Shown here one piece after another: positions 6,275-14,432 of a stretch of DNA of 22,856 bases. A program made the translations under genes and the position numbers. Source of the stretch: Chrysochromulina parva (taxonomy: Eukaryota > Haptophyta > Prymnesiales > Chrysochromulinaceae); NCBI GenBank assembly GCA_002887195.1, contig PJAB01000631.1, forward strand, positions 1-22,856. Direction: 5' to 3'. Each line of letters starts with the position of its first letter. The stretch's first letter is position 1. The notes beneath the pieces are model-generated. The model saw only the letters and a list, made by a program, of their open reading frames with translations, did not search any database and was not told where the DNA came from.

Positions 6275-8302
6275 ATGGCGGACCCCGTTCCAGCTTACCT
6301 CGAGAAGCACAGCATCACAGGCATGCTCAACGGCATCGTCGAAGACCTCGTCAAAGAGCAGCCTGCGGATCCCATCACCTTCCTGATCAACGGCCTGCTC
6401 AAGGAGTCAACCAAACGCGGTCAGGAGACGGCGTTGCTGCAGCGGCTCAACGAGCTCAAGACGACGCTGCTCAAGGACCAGCAGGAAGTGAAGGGCCTCG
6501 CGGCGGAAAAGAAGGCGCTCGAGGAGGAGATATCGAAGCTCCAGTACCGCGTGACGCACCTGTGCCTCACAATTGACGAGATGGAGGCGGGTGGTGCCAC
6601 CAGCGGCGGCAGCTCCGCGAAGGCGAGCGGCGGTGGCGGCGTTGGCGTCACGGTCTCCGAATCGGGCGTCAAGTTGCCAGCCTCGCTCATTGGTGTGCCT
6701 CCCGGGCACACGCCCTTCTCGTGGGCGGGCGGCGTCGCGGTGGGCGGTGCGCCCTCTGCTGGCGCCTCGGCGGGCACGGGCACGAGCGCCAAGGGCGCAT
6801 CGGCGCCCTCCTCGGGTCTGCCGAAGGAGCGCTTCTCCGACCGCGTGGCGGTGGCGACGCTGCTCAAGGCGAGTGGCGCGGCCGAGGGCACGCGCGTCGT
6901 CGTCATGGGCTGGGTGAAGACGAACCGTACGCAGAAGAAGCTGTGCTTCATGTCGATCAACGACGGCTCATGCGCGTCGCACCTGCAGCTGGTGGTGACT
7001 AAGGACGAGGTGCCCGAGGCCATGTGGGAGGCTGCTACGGGCGCAGGCAACGGCGCCTCCGTGTGCGTAGAGGGCTGCCTCAAGGCGTCGCCCAAGGAGG
7101 GACAGAAGTGGGAGCTGCCTGTAGAGTCGATTGAGGTCCTTGGGCCTAGCGACGGCGCCAAGTACCCGATCCCGCCAGTCAAGATCAATCTGGAGACGCT
7201 GCGCGCGATCACGCACATGCGGCCGCGCACGGGCGTGATGGGTGCTGTCATGCGCATCCGCAACAGCCTTGCGTACGCGACGCACAACTTCTTCCAGCAG
7301 AGCGGCTTCATGTACGTTCATGCGCCCCTCATCACGGGCGCCGACTGCGAGGGTGCGGGCGAGATGTTCCAGGTGACGACGCTCGACCTCGCCAAGCCGC
7401 TGCCTAAGCTGGGCAACGACGTCGACTACACGAAGGACTTTTTTGGCAAGCCTGCCTTCCTGACTGTCTCCGGCCAGCTCAACGGCGAGTACTATGCGTG
7501 CGCATTCGGCTCGATCTACACATTCGGGCCCACCTTCCGTGCCGAGAACTCGAACACCACGCGCCACCTGGCCGAGTTTTGGATGATCGAGCCCGAGATC
7601 GCGTTCTGCGACCTTCCGAAGAACATGGATTGCGCGGAGAGCTACCTGCGCCACTGCTTCCGCCACGTGCTCGAGAACAACGCGGACGATCTGGCCTTCC
7701 TCGAGGAGTTCGAGATTAACCGCAAGGCGGATGAGGGCATCGTCGACACAGAGGCGAAGCTGCGCGAGCGGCTCGAGGTCGTCGTCAAGAACGACTTTGG
7801 CCGCCTCCCGTATACGGAGGCGATCGAGATTGTGTCCAAGGTGGCCGGTCCGCGCGAGGGCGTGCCCTGGGAGTTCCCACCCGTCTGGGGCCAGGAGCTT
7901 CAGACGGAGCACGAGAAGTACCTCGCGGAGGTGGTTTACAAGAAGCCTGTCATCGTGTACAACTACCCCAAGGGATGCAAGGCCTTCTACATGCGCATGA
8001 ACGAAGGGTGCGCGCCGGGCAAGGAGACGGTGGCCGCGATGGACGTGCTTTTCCCCCGTGTGGGCGAGATGGTGGGCGGCTCGCAGCGCGAGGAGCGACT
8101 CGACATTCTGCTCGCGAAGATGGCCGAGATGGGCCTCAAGGAAGAAGACTACTCTGGCTACCTCGACACGCGCCGATTCGGCTCGCAGCCGCACGCGGGC
8201 TTCGGCGTCGGCTTCGAGCGCCTTGTACTCTATGCGACCGGCATGGGCAACATCCGCGACGCCATCCCCTTCCCACGTACTGTCGGCCAGATGATTCACT
8301 GA
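6275..8302 (+). CDS. Asparaginyl-tRNA synthetase with N-terminal DPY-30/RIIa-like docking domain and coiled coil
   Basis: A 675-residue class II aminoacyl-tRNA synthetase that charges tRNA-Asn. Start ATG 6275 is chosen because folded sequence begins there; the in-frame extension upstream translates a TTGC repeat. Residues 6-43 (YLEKHSITGMLNGIVEDLVK, then QPADPITFLINGLL) match the two-helix DPY-30/RIIa dimerisation-docking pattern. A coiled coil follows at 46-103 and a Gly/Ser/Ala linker to about 184. The OB-fold anticodon-binding domain runs from 185 to about 300 and the catalytic domain from about 314. Motif 2 (FRAENSNTTRHLAEF) starts at 421 and motif 3 (GFGVGFERL, with Arg649) lies near 642-650. 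The SGQLNGE segment and FRAENSNT are of bacterial/plant AsnRS type, unlike animal cytosolic AsnRS. No transit peptide is seen, so it is probably cytosolic. The catalytic identity is secure; the N-terminal fusion is the unusual part. Confidence 0.95.
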   Translation: MADPVPAYLEKHSITGMLNGIVEDLVKEQPADPITFLINGLLKESTKRGQETALLQRLNELKTTLLKDQQEVKGLAAEKKALEEEISKLQYRVTHLCLTIDEMEAGGATSGGSSAKASGGGGVGVTVSESGVKLPASLIGVPPGHTPFSWAGGVAVGGAPSAGASAGTGTSAKGASAPSSGLPKERFSDRVAVATLLKASGAAEGTRVVVMGWVKTNRTQKKLCFMSINDGSCASHLQLVVTKDEVPEAMWEAATGAGNGASVCVEGCLKASPKEGQKWELPVESIEVLGPSDGAKYPIPPVKINLETLRAITHMRPRTGVMGAVMRIRNSLAYATHNFFQQSGFMYVHAPLITGADCEGAGEMFQVTTLDLAKPLPKLGNDVDYTKDFFGKPAFLTVSGQLNGEYYACAFGSIYTFGPTFRAENSNTTRHLAEFWMIEPEIAFCDLPKNMDCAESYLRHCFRHVLENNADDLAFLEEFEINRKADEGIVDTEAKLRERLEVVVKNDFGRLPYTEAIEIVSKVAGPREGVPWEFPPVWGQELQTEHEKYLAEVVYKKPVIVYNYPKGCKAFYMRMNEGCAPGKETVAAMDVLFPRVGEMVGGSQREERLDILLAKMAEMGLKEEDYSGYLDTRRFGSQPHAGFGVGFERLVLYATGMGNIRDAIPFPRTVGQMIH

Positions 8303-9230
8303 GCTCCGAGCGGCAGCCCGCGGCAGCCCAGAGCAGCACGCACGGGGGGAGTGGGGGAGGGGGATGGGGGGGTGGGGATGGGGGGGGGAGGGGGGGACGG
8401 GGGGAGGGCGAGGCGGCGTTCCTTAGGTGAGAGCGTACGTGTGGCGTGGTCGGCGACACGGACACCGGGCGACGGCCGAGGCCGCGCGGGCGGCGGCGCT
8501 GGTCCAACTGGCGATCAACAGAGCTGCTGCCGCGGCGATCCTGACGCGGGCAGCCAGCCGCAAGGGAGTGTCAAAGTAAGGGCCATGGCGCACCAGTCCT
8601 CCTTTGTTGTGGCACAGGTGCGCAGCCGTCATTCGGATACATGATGCCCCCCCCCCAATCGGTTGACGATTACGAAAGGTGAGGGGGGCGTGATACTCTG
8701 GAGATGGCTTGGGAACGGCCTCGATGATGGCGGACATCAGTGCAAAGTGTGAGTGCAACATGCTGCATGTACCAGGTTCGGTTCGGGTATCTCACGTCGC
8801 GCGCGACGGGGGCACGCGGCCCCCGGCCCGCTGCCCTTTTTCCGGTTATATGTGATATTGGTTCTTGAAGCATGCTGCGCGGCGCGATCGTGCCGGAACA
8901 GGGAACGAACCCGTCACAGCGCTGAGCGGCCGGCGCGCAACGCGATTAAATTCGACATCGGTTTCGGTAAATCGCGTTCGGTCCGTACGCGACCGTACCG
9001 CTACCGGGGACCGGGCGTGGTCACGTGATCGTGAACGCGCGAGCCCGCCGCCGCGGGGACGACGCGGCGACCGACGACGCACACTAACCATGCACCTTTA
9101 CTCTGAGACAGTCGACACCTTCGTCCTTCGCCGCGCCGCCCTCCTCGCCGCGCCGGTCCTCTCAGACGGATCACGGCGGATCTCTCCGCGGAAACGACAT
9201 CCGCGGATGTCCGTTCTCGGCTTCCTCTCG
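8303..9230. other. Intergenic region between convergent AsnRS and HEAT-repeat genes
   Basis: 928 bp without a supported gene. It contains a long G-rich tract at 8344-8408 (listed separately), a run of ten C at 8647-8656 and one CACGTG palindrome at 9022-9027. Open frames crossing it have Arg-rich, low-information translations and no recognisable domain. Confidence 0.6.
8344..8408 (+). repeat. G-run tract, potential G-quadruplex in the AsnRS 3' UTR
   Basis: Nine runs of 3-9 G separated by 1-3 bases, almost without interruption, begin 42 bp after the AsnRS stop codon. This satisfies the usual G3+N1-7 quadruplex pattern many times over. If transcribed, the G-strand is in the mRNA. Confidence 0.85.
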
Positions 9231-10487
9231 CTACGCTTCTTCGTCGATAGCGTCTTCGCTGCCCCAAGCCTGCAGCTCGTCGTCCTCCGGGAACGCCGCC
9301 GCGAAGGTCTCCTCTATCAGACCTTCTCGAAGCAGTGGCTCATACAGATCCCGCTGCTCGAGGACGCAGAGCTCTGCGAGGGTCTTGGCCACGCGCCCCT
9401 GGTGATGGAGGACGTAGCCCCAGAAGGACGCGCGCACAAGGACTTGCGAGCTCTCAGTTGCCGCAGCGCCTTCCATGCCATGCAGCACGAGCGCCTGCAG
9501 CTGAGCGGCAGACAGCTGGGCACCCAGTGACGCGCCCAGCCCCAGGCTGCCGCTGCCACCAGTGCGCGTACCGGCCGCCGCGTCAGCCGCGGGGGCGATC
9601 GCTGCAATCACCCGCATCGCGTGGCGGCGTGTGTCTTTGTCCTTGTCGCGGCACTTGAGCGCAACGAGCTTGAGCACCTCCTGCGGCTTGAGTGCTGGTG
9701 CGAGGGCAAGAAGCGCCGCCGTTGCCGCAGCACGCACCTTGCCGACTGGATCATAGAGCACGCTGCGCACGATGCTGTTGACGACCGCCACAGCAAGGTC
9801 GGTCGCGTGCTCGCTGTATTGTGTGGAGCCGGCGAACTCTGCTGCCCACTTGGACTGCGCGCATGTCCAGAGCTGCGCGCAGCATGCGACCGCGCGGAGC
9901 CGGGAAGAAGGATCGGCGCACGAGGACATCACACCTGCACAGGTGCCGAGCAGGCGTTGCCCAAGATCTGGGGCGTCATCTGCAGCCGAAGACGATGCCG
10001 GTTCCACGAGATCAACGAGGGCAGCTACGGAGCGAGTACCGCCAGTGAGCACCGTGGGGCAGATCTGCTCAAAATCGGCTCCGAGATGGCCGGCGTGGGT
10101 CGCGACTGCTGCTGCAACCGTTCTCTGCAGAAGGCCACCAGCAGTCACCGCGCACTGGAGCAGCAGGATGATTGCATCACGCTGGCCCACCGCGGCTTGT
10201 TCTGAAGCCGTCTTGCCACTGCAAGTCCTCACAGAACCGATGGCCTCGAGCACTTCTATGATGACCCCATGCAGCACTCCCGCGGCACAATCATCTTGAA
10301 CTGCAAGCAGAAGATGTGCCGCGCCCCGAGCTGCGGCCGCGTCGTCAAGCTCCGCGAAGCGCTGCATGCAGGTCGTGAACACCTTGCACATAGCAGGTCG
10401 ACCAGCAGCAGTGTTCGAGGGCGGAGTGGCGAAGAGGTGGTCCGGCATGACAGTTGTCTCGTTCGTAGTTGTTCGCGTCCCGCGCAT
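9231..10487 (-). CDS. HEAT-repeat protein, possibly condensin-G or PDS5-like
   Basis: A 418-residue frame from ATG 10485-10487; a second candidate ATG is 10446-10448. The longer frame upstream begins with TTG and is not preferred. The protein is almost entirely helical and Ala/Leu-rich. The clearest HEAT units are at about 245-263 (DPVGKVRAAATAALLALAP) and 270-297 (LKLVALKCRDKDKDTRRHAM), with the D-x-x-x-x-VR-x-A signature of chromosome-associated HEAT proteins. The spacing of a following helix pair (near VRASFWGYVLHHQG) and an acidic end (DDELQAWGSEDAIDEEA) recall condensin CAP-G, but PDS5 fits about as well. At 418 residues it is far shorter than either family (about 1000 or more), so it could be a fragment, a split gene or a different HEAT adaptor. 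It is convergent with AsnRS. Confidence 0.65.
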   Translation of the reverse strand: MRGTRTTTNETTVMPDHLFATPPSNTAAGRPAMCKVFTTCMQRFAELDDAAAARGAAHLLLAVQDDCAAGVLHGVIIEVLEAIGSVRTCSGKTASEQAAVGQRDAIILLLQCAVTAGGLLQRTVAAAVATHAGHLGADFEQICPTVLTGGTRSVAALVDLVEPASSSAADDAPDLGQRLLGTCAGVMSSCADPSSRLRAVACCAQLWTCAQSKWAAEFAGSTQYSEHATDLAVAVVNSIVRSVLYDPVGKVRAAATAALLALAPALKPQEVLKLVALKCRDKDKDTRRHAMRVIAAIAPAADAAAGTRTGGSGSLGLGASLGAQLSAAQLQALVLHGMEGAAATESSQVLVRASFWGYVLHHQGRVAKTLAELCVLEQRDLYEPLLREGLIEETFAAAFPEDDELQAWGSEDAIDEEA

Positions 10488-11388
10488 CAGCGCACGAACA
10501 GAGTTGCATTTCAGCGCCTGTGTGAGGGCAAAAGGTAAGCTTTCAAGTGTGCATGCAATTTGCTTCGAAATGTGAAGCTTCGTCACTATGACATGTATGT
10601 CCTTTGCTTCACGTTTACGATCTGCACGAGGGGACGTGGCTAGGACGTGGCTCTTTACAACGTTGCACAACGAACGACGACGATCGCGCGCTCGACCGCC
10701 GCGCGAGGACCGCGGACATCAAGCTATGAATCTACTCAAGCTAGGAAGCGCATTTGTGCGCGCTTCCAAATCGGTGTGCCGCGCCGTGTATGCTACACTG
10801 TCTGTTGACAACTGAGTGCTTCTTTGAATGTGCTCGACAGGTTCCTTGACATGTTTAAGATTTTATCGAAGATTTTAACGGTCGAGCAGCACGCGCCGAC
10901 TTGTCCGCACACTCCACACATACGTGATATTTCACGATTCACCCTGCACCGACTGCCATCGCGGTGCGTGTCATGTGTTTAATCATGTGTGTGGCGGAAC
11001 ATATCCGATATTCCGCTATTCGACAACGTTGCGACAACGCGTATAGTCCCCGTACCGCCGCCTCGACGCTCCCACATTTCGTGTCCCGCGGACCCGCGCC
11101 GCCGCGCGGCATGGTCGATCCGATGTTGAGATTCTATCTATAGCGGCGCGGAGATCAAACTGCCTGCATGTGAGCCTCATGGTGGGCACCATGATGGAGT
11201 CGCATGTCTATCCCTACAAAGTCTGCGTGTGCGATTCGGATCACATATGCGCGTACTCGAACCGCGGATGGACTACCGCATGTCCCCCCTCTGCTTTGCC
11301 CTTTGTCTTTACCCGTGGTCGCGCGGAATCTGGATGCATGAGAAAGGCTGTGACTCTTCCTCCAGCGCGCGGCACCATATAAGGCGCT
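10488..11388. other. Intergenic region between HEAT-repeat and EF-hand genes
   Basis: About 900 bp, expected to contain the HEAT-gene promoter and the EF-hand gene's 3' UTR, both on the minus strand. I see a perfect 8-bp inverted repeat at 10744-10767 and a duplicated AAGATTTTA at 10857-10865 and 10869-10877. There is no tRNA-like or rRNA-like structure, and short open frames here have no recognisable content. Confidence 0.55.
10744..10767. repeat. Perfect inverted repeat (8-bp stem, 8-nt loop)
   Basis: GGAAGCGC at 10744-10751 is exactly complementary to GCGCTTCC at 10760-10767, around the spacer ATTTGTGC. It lies about 260 bp upstream of the HEAT-repeat start codon. It could be a protein-binding palindrome or chance. 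Confidence 0.7.
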
Positions 11389-12723
11389 CTACTTGCGGCT
11401 GGTAGTGCACGAGAACATCGAGAACAATCTGAAGAGGGCTTGGACCAGATCGTTATCTGACTCAGTATTGTCGGCCAACTGGCGATCCCAAGAGACACTC
11501 CTCTTCCTGCGCTGCGCACTCGCCCCGTTGAGGAAGCGCAGCTGAATATGCGGGTTGGCTTCGGAGCATCTGAGCCCGGCGCTCGCAAAGAAGCGTAGGT
11601 GCGGGTTGGCCGCGGACGTGGCGAACGCACCAGCACCTCGAGCGGCGTAGCGCATCAGGTCCATCTCTGATGCAGACGTCCTGATGGCAGGGCGCACGTG
11701 GATGGACGGCTGGATGCGAGGCGGGGGCGAGGGCGGCTGGAAATCATCTTCCTCTTGCACTTCCTCCGACCCTCCATCCTCTGCCTCTAGGTCTGTCTGC
11801 TGGTCTGCTGGTCTTACTTCCTGGCCTGACTGCCTGTCTGCCCCTTCTTGGTCTGTCTGCTGGTCTGACTCTTCGTCTGACCCCTCGTTGTTGTTGTTCG
11901 AACGAGGACGACGAGGAGAAAGTTGTTGTTCCTCCTTGTCGAGCGTGGGTCGCTGGAGTGAGCTTGTGAGTAGGTCGGGAGCGTCGAATGGCGCTGGCAG
12001 GAAGTCCTCGCACGCGCTCGAAACATGCGGTTCTTCGGCGTCCTGAAGGACCTCGTCTATAAGGGGGCGATCCGAGCCGCCATGCTCGCTCGGGCTGTTG
12101 CCGTTACCGTTGCCGTTTGGGTGGTGCCCCCTGGTCGGGTAGATGCCCTTGATGTTCATGCTGTTCGAGTCATTCATACACATGTTCTTACGATTCGGGC
12201 CATTATCGGTTGCGCCATCACAGCTCGCGTCGTCACCGTTCGTGTCGTGCGTTCCTGTCAGAGCAAAGGAGTGCATCCTGTTTGGCGGCTCGGTGGCTAG
12301 TGCCTTTGTCAAGATAGCCTGCGCTAGTGCGTTTGCGAGTGCCTTTTCTCGGATTCGCTTGGTGCAGAGACGTGCGAGCTTGGATCTGATGCCCGCCTGC
12401 AGCTTGATGACGCAGGCATGACGCACAGCGCTTTCCAAGATGGCCTTGAAGCAGGAGAAGAAGTCGTCCCTCTGTAGGTTGCCCTCCCCACTCTTATCGC
12501 AGAGCCGCACCAGCTTGCGAATCCGGTCTACAGGTGGCAGCTGAAGGTGCATCTCTGCCGAGATGCGTCGGATCAGGTCGACGACCTCCTCCAGGTCCAT
12601 GACGCCATCTCCATTATGGTCCGCGGTGACAAAAGTGGCCCTTGCGTAACGTTGCCTTTCCTTTTTGTTCATCAATAATGTTGTGGCCCATCTGAATGCT
12701 GTCTTATTAGTGCTCGATTCCAT
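11389..12723 (-). CDS. EF-hand / IQ-motif protein with long disordered tail
   Basis: A 444-residue protein from ATG 12721-12723 (the frame is open two codons further to a GTG, not used). Residues 35-46 form a canonical EF-hand loop (DHNGDGVMDLEE, with Asp1, Asn3, Asp5, Asp9, Glu12). Residues 76-87 form a second, looser loop (DKSGEGNLQRDD). Residues about 105-120 (VIKLQAGIRSKLARLC) resemble an IQ motif, a calmodulin-binding helix. The rest is polar and probably disordered: Asn/Gly-rich, then a Gln/Asp/Glu-rich repeat around QQTD, then RRKRSVSW, which looks like a basophilic kinase site. A calcium-responsive adaptor is a fair inference; no enzyme domain is present. A structured AAGTC/GACTT repeat lies about 100 bp upstream of the start. 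Confidence 0.8.
   Translation of the reverse strand: MESSTNKTAFRWATTLLMNKKERQRYARATFVTADHNGDGVMDLEEVVDLIRRISAEMHLQLPPVDRIRKLVRLCDKSGEGNLQRDDFFSCFKAILESAVRHACVIKLQAGIRSKLARLCTKRIREKALANALAQAILTKALATEPPNRMHSFALTGTHDTNGDDASCDGATDNGPNRKNMCMNDSNSMNIKGIYPTRGHHPNGNGNGNSPSEHGGSDRPLIDEVLQDAEEPHVSSACEDFLPAPFDAPDLLTSSLQRPTLDKEEQQLSPRRPRSNNNNEGSDEESDQQTDQEGADRQSGQEVRPADQQTDLEAEDGGSEEVQEEDDFQPPSPPPRIQPSIHVRPAIRTSASEMDLMRYAARGAGAFATSAANPHLRFFASAGLRCSEANPHIQLRFLNGASAQRRKRSVSWDRQLADNTESDNDLVQALFRLFSMFSCTTSRK
11780..11890 (-). repeat. Degenerate CTG/TCTG-rich coding repeat (QQTD-type peptide)
   Basis: On the + strand GGTCTGTCTGCTGGTCTG-like segments recur imperfectly, with CTGCCTGTCTG variants between them. 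On the coding strand they translate to repeated QQTD / RQSGQE units inside the disordered part of the EF-hand protein. Such tracts commonly vary in length between strains. Confidence 0.6.
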
Positions 12724-13260
12724 CGGCACCGACGATGCGCGAGCAGCAGTAGCAAGGAATGAACAGGAATTGTAAGCCAGCCAAATTTGCTAAATATGGT
12801 TATGCCGAATGAAATTCAGCAGTCATGTCAAGTCAAGTCAAGTCATCACGTCTTGACTTCAGTGACTTGACGTGACTTCACGTGACTTCAGTCCGAATTT
12901 CCCGCCACATGATTGCTGACGAACACAATTTTTACAAGACGATCTCCGCTCCTGGAGTGCTCCTGGTGGCGCTGGCGGACACGGGTCGAAACCTGATCTC
13001 CAAAAACACTAAAGGGTTTCGGGACGAAACTCGAGCCAGAGGTTTCCCCTGTTGAGTTTCCGTCTGTTACCAGCGTATCCGCTCAATAAACAAAATCGGC
13101 TCTACGACTATACTAACACTTTCAAACGGACTTTCACGTTTCACAGAATCGAAGTTCGGAAATCCGTAATCCCACATACTCAGGTAGTTAACAACAAACC
13201 ACCCCAAACCCTAATTTCGAATTATGCAAGGAAACGAAGACTGCATTCGGAAGATGCCGC
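12724..13260. other. Intergenic region upstream of the EF-hand gene
   Basis: 537 bp between two minus-strand genes: promoter of the EF-hand gene on the left and 3' flank of the LRR gene on the right. It holds the AAGTC/GACTT element (listed separately), an E2F-like TTTCCCGCC at 12898-12906 and a single plant-type telo-box AAACCCTAA at 13206-13214. The right half (13050-13240) is clearly AT-richer. No supported gene. Confidence 0.55.
12822..12891. promoter_or_regulatory. AAGTC x3 / GACTT x4 inverted-repeat element
   Basis: Three contiguous AAGTC units (12830-12844, 5-bp period) are followed by four GACTT units (starting 12855, 12864, 12874, 12884; spacing 9, 10, 10). The last two lie in a perfect tandem decamer CGTGACTTCA (12871-12890). 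GTCAAGTCA at 12832-12840 is the exact reverse complement of TGACTTGAC at 12863-12871, so a hairpin is possible. A CACGTG palindrome sits at 12879-12884. The roughly 10-bp phasing would place the sites on one face of the helix, as expected for a cooperative transcription-factor array. It lies about 100-170 bp upstream of the EF-hand gene start. Confidence 0.6.
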
Positions 13261-14400
13261 TCACGATGGCCCTCTCTGCCGCTTGGCCGCTGGTCCTTCA
13301 GTGGTCGTTGGCGGCGGTTCGCGGTCGGCCGCCTCGAGCATGCGGATGACCTCCACGGACGCGGCCATCTCCTTGGTGTACTGCGCGACGTAGCCGACGA
13401 TACGCTCGGCTTCCCACGTTCGGCTCGGCGTGGGCAGCGCTCGCTCGCTCGGACTGAGGCGCAGCACCCACGACTGAGCCTCGAGGGCGACCGCGTTCGA
13501 CTTGGCGAGAGTGCGCTGCGCATTCGGCAGCGGCGTGTCGAAGCCATACAGGCTGCGCACCTGGCGCACGGCCGCGGGGCTCACGCCATTGGTGCTCGAG
13601 AGGGCGAGGTACTCCAACTGCTTGAACACGCGGCCGTACGGCGTGCCCTTCTCGACGATGGCCACGAGCTTGCCCACGCCCGCGTCTGTGAGTCGCACGC
13701 TAGAGAGCTCGAGCCAACGGAGATCGGGCACGCCCAGCCCAGGCAGGCTCGGGTCCGGATGACGCGTGTAGTACGTGAGGTAGTCGAGCGCCGCGTCGGT
13801 GAGCGGCGTGCACGCGAGGGAGAGGCGCTCGAGCCGCGTCAGTGGCAGCACAGCCGACACGGCTGCGTCCGTTAAGCGCGACAAGCCCGTCAGGTTGAGC
13901 GAGGTGAGCGTGGAGCAGCGCGAGAGGCGCGCAACGCCCGCGTCGCCCACGTCCGTCCACGACACGTCGAGCACCGCCAACGCCGGCAGCCGTGCCGCAA
14001 AGTCCATGCCCTCGTCCCCGACGAAGCGGCAGCCTGTCAGGCGCACCGAGCGAAGAGAGCCGACAGAGCCGAGTGATCCGAGCGACGCGTTGGTCAGCCA
14101 CTTGCCCGCATCGGACAAGTCGAGGGCCTCGATGCGCCAGCACGCGCGCACGAACGGGAACATGTCGGCGCAGCTCGGCGAGCGCTCGTGCCGCTTGAGC
14201 AGCGCACGCACCTCCTTCCACACGACCTTCGAAAGCTCCACTGGGAGCCCATCGAGTACCGAGCGTGACGAGCTCGCCCAGCCTCGTGAGAGCGCGGCGG
14301 CGGCCAGCTGGGCGAGCTGCGGGAAGCCGCCCGGCTCGGCAGCAGCAGCCACCGCCGACGCAGAAGAGTCAGCGGGCTCTGCCACAGCCGTGAGCGTCAT
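13261..14400 (-). CDS. Leucine-rich-repeat (RNI/AMN1-type) protein
   Basis: A 379-residue frame from ATG 14398-14400. After an Ala-rich start, residues about 48-66 (LDGLPVELSKVVWKEVRAL) look like a short F-box- or cullin-box-type helix pair, as found at the N-terminus of LRR substrate receptors. Repeats of the cysteine-containing/RNI type follow from about 90 to 300: LDLSDAGKWLTNASL, SVRLTGCRFVGDEGMDF, LDVSWTDVGDAGVARL, LNLTGLSRLTDAAVSA, LSLACTPLTDAALDYL, LELSSVRLTDAGVGKL. The end carries AAKRQR, a possible nuclear signal. AMN1 and FBXL proteins share this LRR type, so a ubiquitin-ligase receptor is plausible but the box motif is weak. Its start codon lies 32 bp beyond the stop of CDC26 on the same strand. 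Confidence 0.8.
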   Translation of the reverse strand: MTLTAVAEPADSSASAVAAAAEPGGFPQLAQLAAAALSRGWASSSRSVLDGLPVELSKVVWKEVRALLKRHERSPSCADMFPFVRACWRIEALDLSDAGKWLTNASLGSLGSVGSLRSVRLTGCRFVGDEGMDFAARLPALAVLDVSWTDVGDAGVARLSRCSTLTSLNLTGLSRLTDAAVSAVLPLTRLERLSLACTPLTDAALDYLTYYTRHPDPSLPGLGVPDLRWLELSSVRLTDAGVGKLVAIVEKGTPYGRVFKQLEYLALSSTNGVSPAAVRQVRSLYGFDTPLPNAQRTLAKSNAVALEAQSWVLRLSPSERALPTPSRTWEAERIVGYVAQYTKEMAASVEVIRMLEAADREPPPTTTEGPAAKRQRGPS

Positions 14401-14432
14401 CGCGCCGACGAGTCGCCGCTTGCTGGGCCGCT

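Noticed and set aside
6968..8299. 443-codon open frame on the - strand opposite AsnRS
   Set aside because: It lies fully antisense to the conserved catalytic domain of AsnRS and its translation (Leu/Arg/His/Val-rich) has no recognisable motif. It is a codon-bias shadow.
8875..8935. tRNA-like T-arm on the - strand (ACGGG-TTCGTTC-CCTGT)
   Set aside because: The 5+7+5 arm is present, but the invariant A of the T-loop is missing and no matching acceptor stem, D-arm or anticodon arm can be drawn around it.
8865..9530. 221-codon + strand open frame across the HEAT gene's 3' end
   Set aside because: Arg-rich first half without features, and the second half is antisense to the HEAT-repeat gene's end.
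10488..10670. 61-residue N-terminal extension of the HEAT-repeat protein
   Set aside because: It begins at TTG rather than ATG and its composition differs from the Ala/Leu-rich helical protein; an in-frame ATG is available at 10487.
11170..11382. 70-codon + strand open frame in the gap before the EF-hand gene
   Set aside because: No domain, signal or protein-like pattern; the length is within chance for this composition.
13206..13214. AAACCCTAA as a telomere remnant
   Set aside because: A single copy is a telo-box-like motif at most. There is no tandem array, so there is no evidence for an interstitial telomere.
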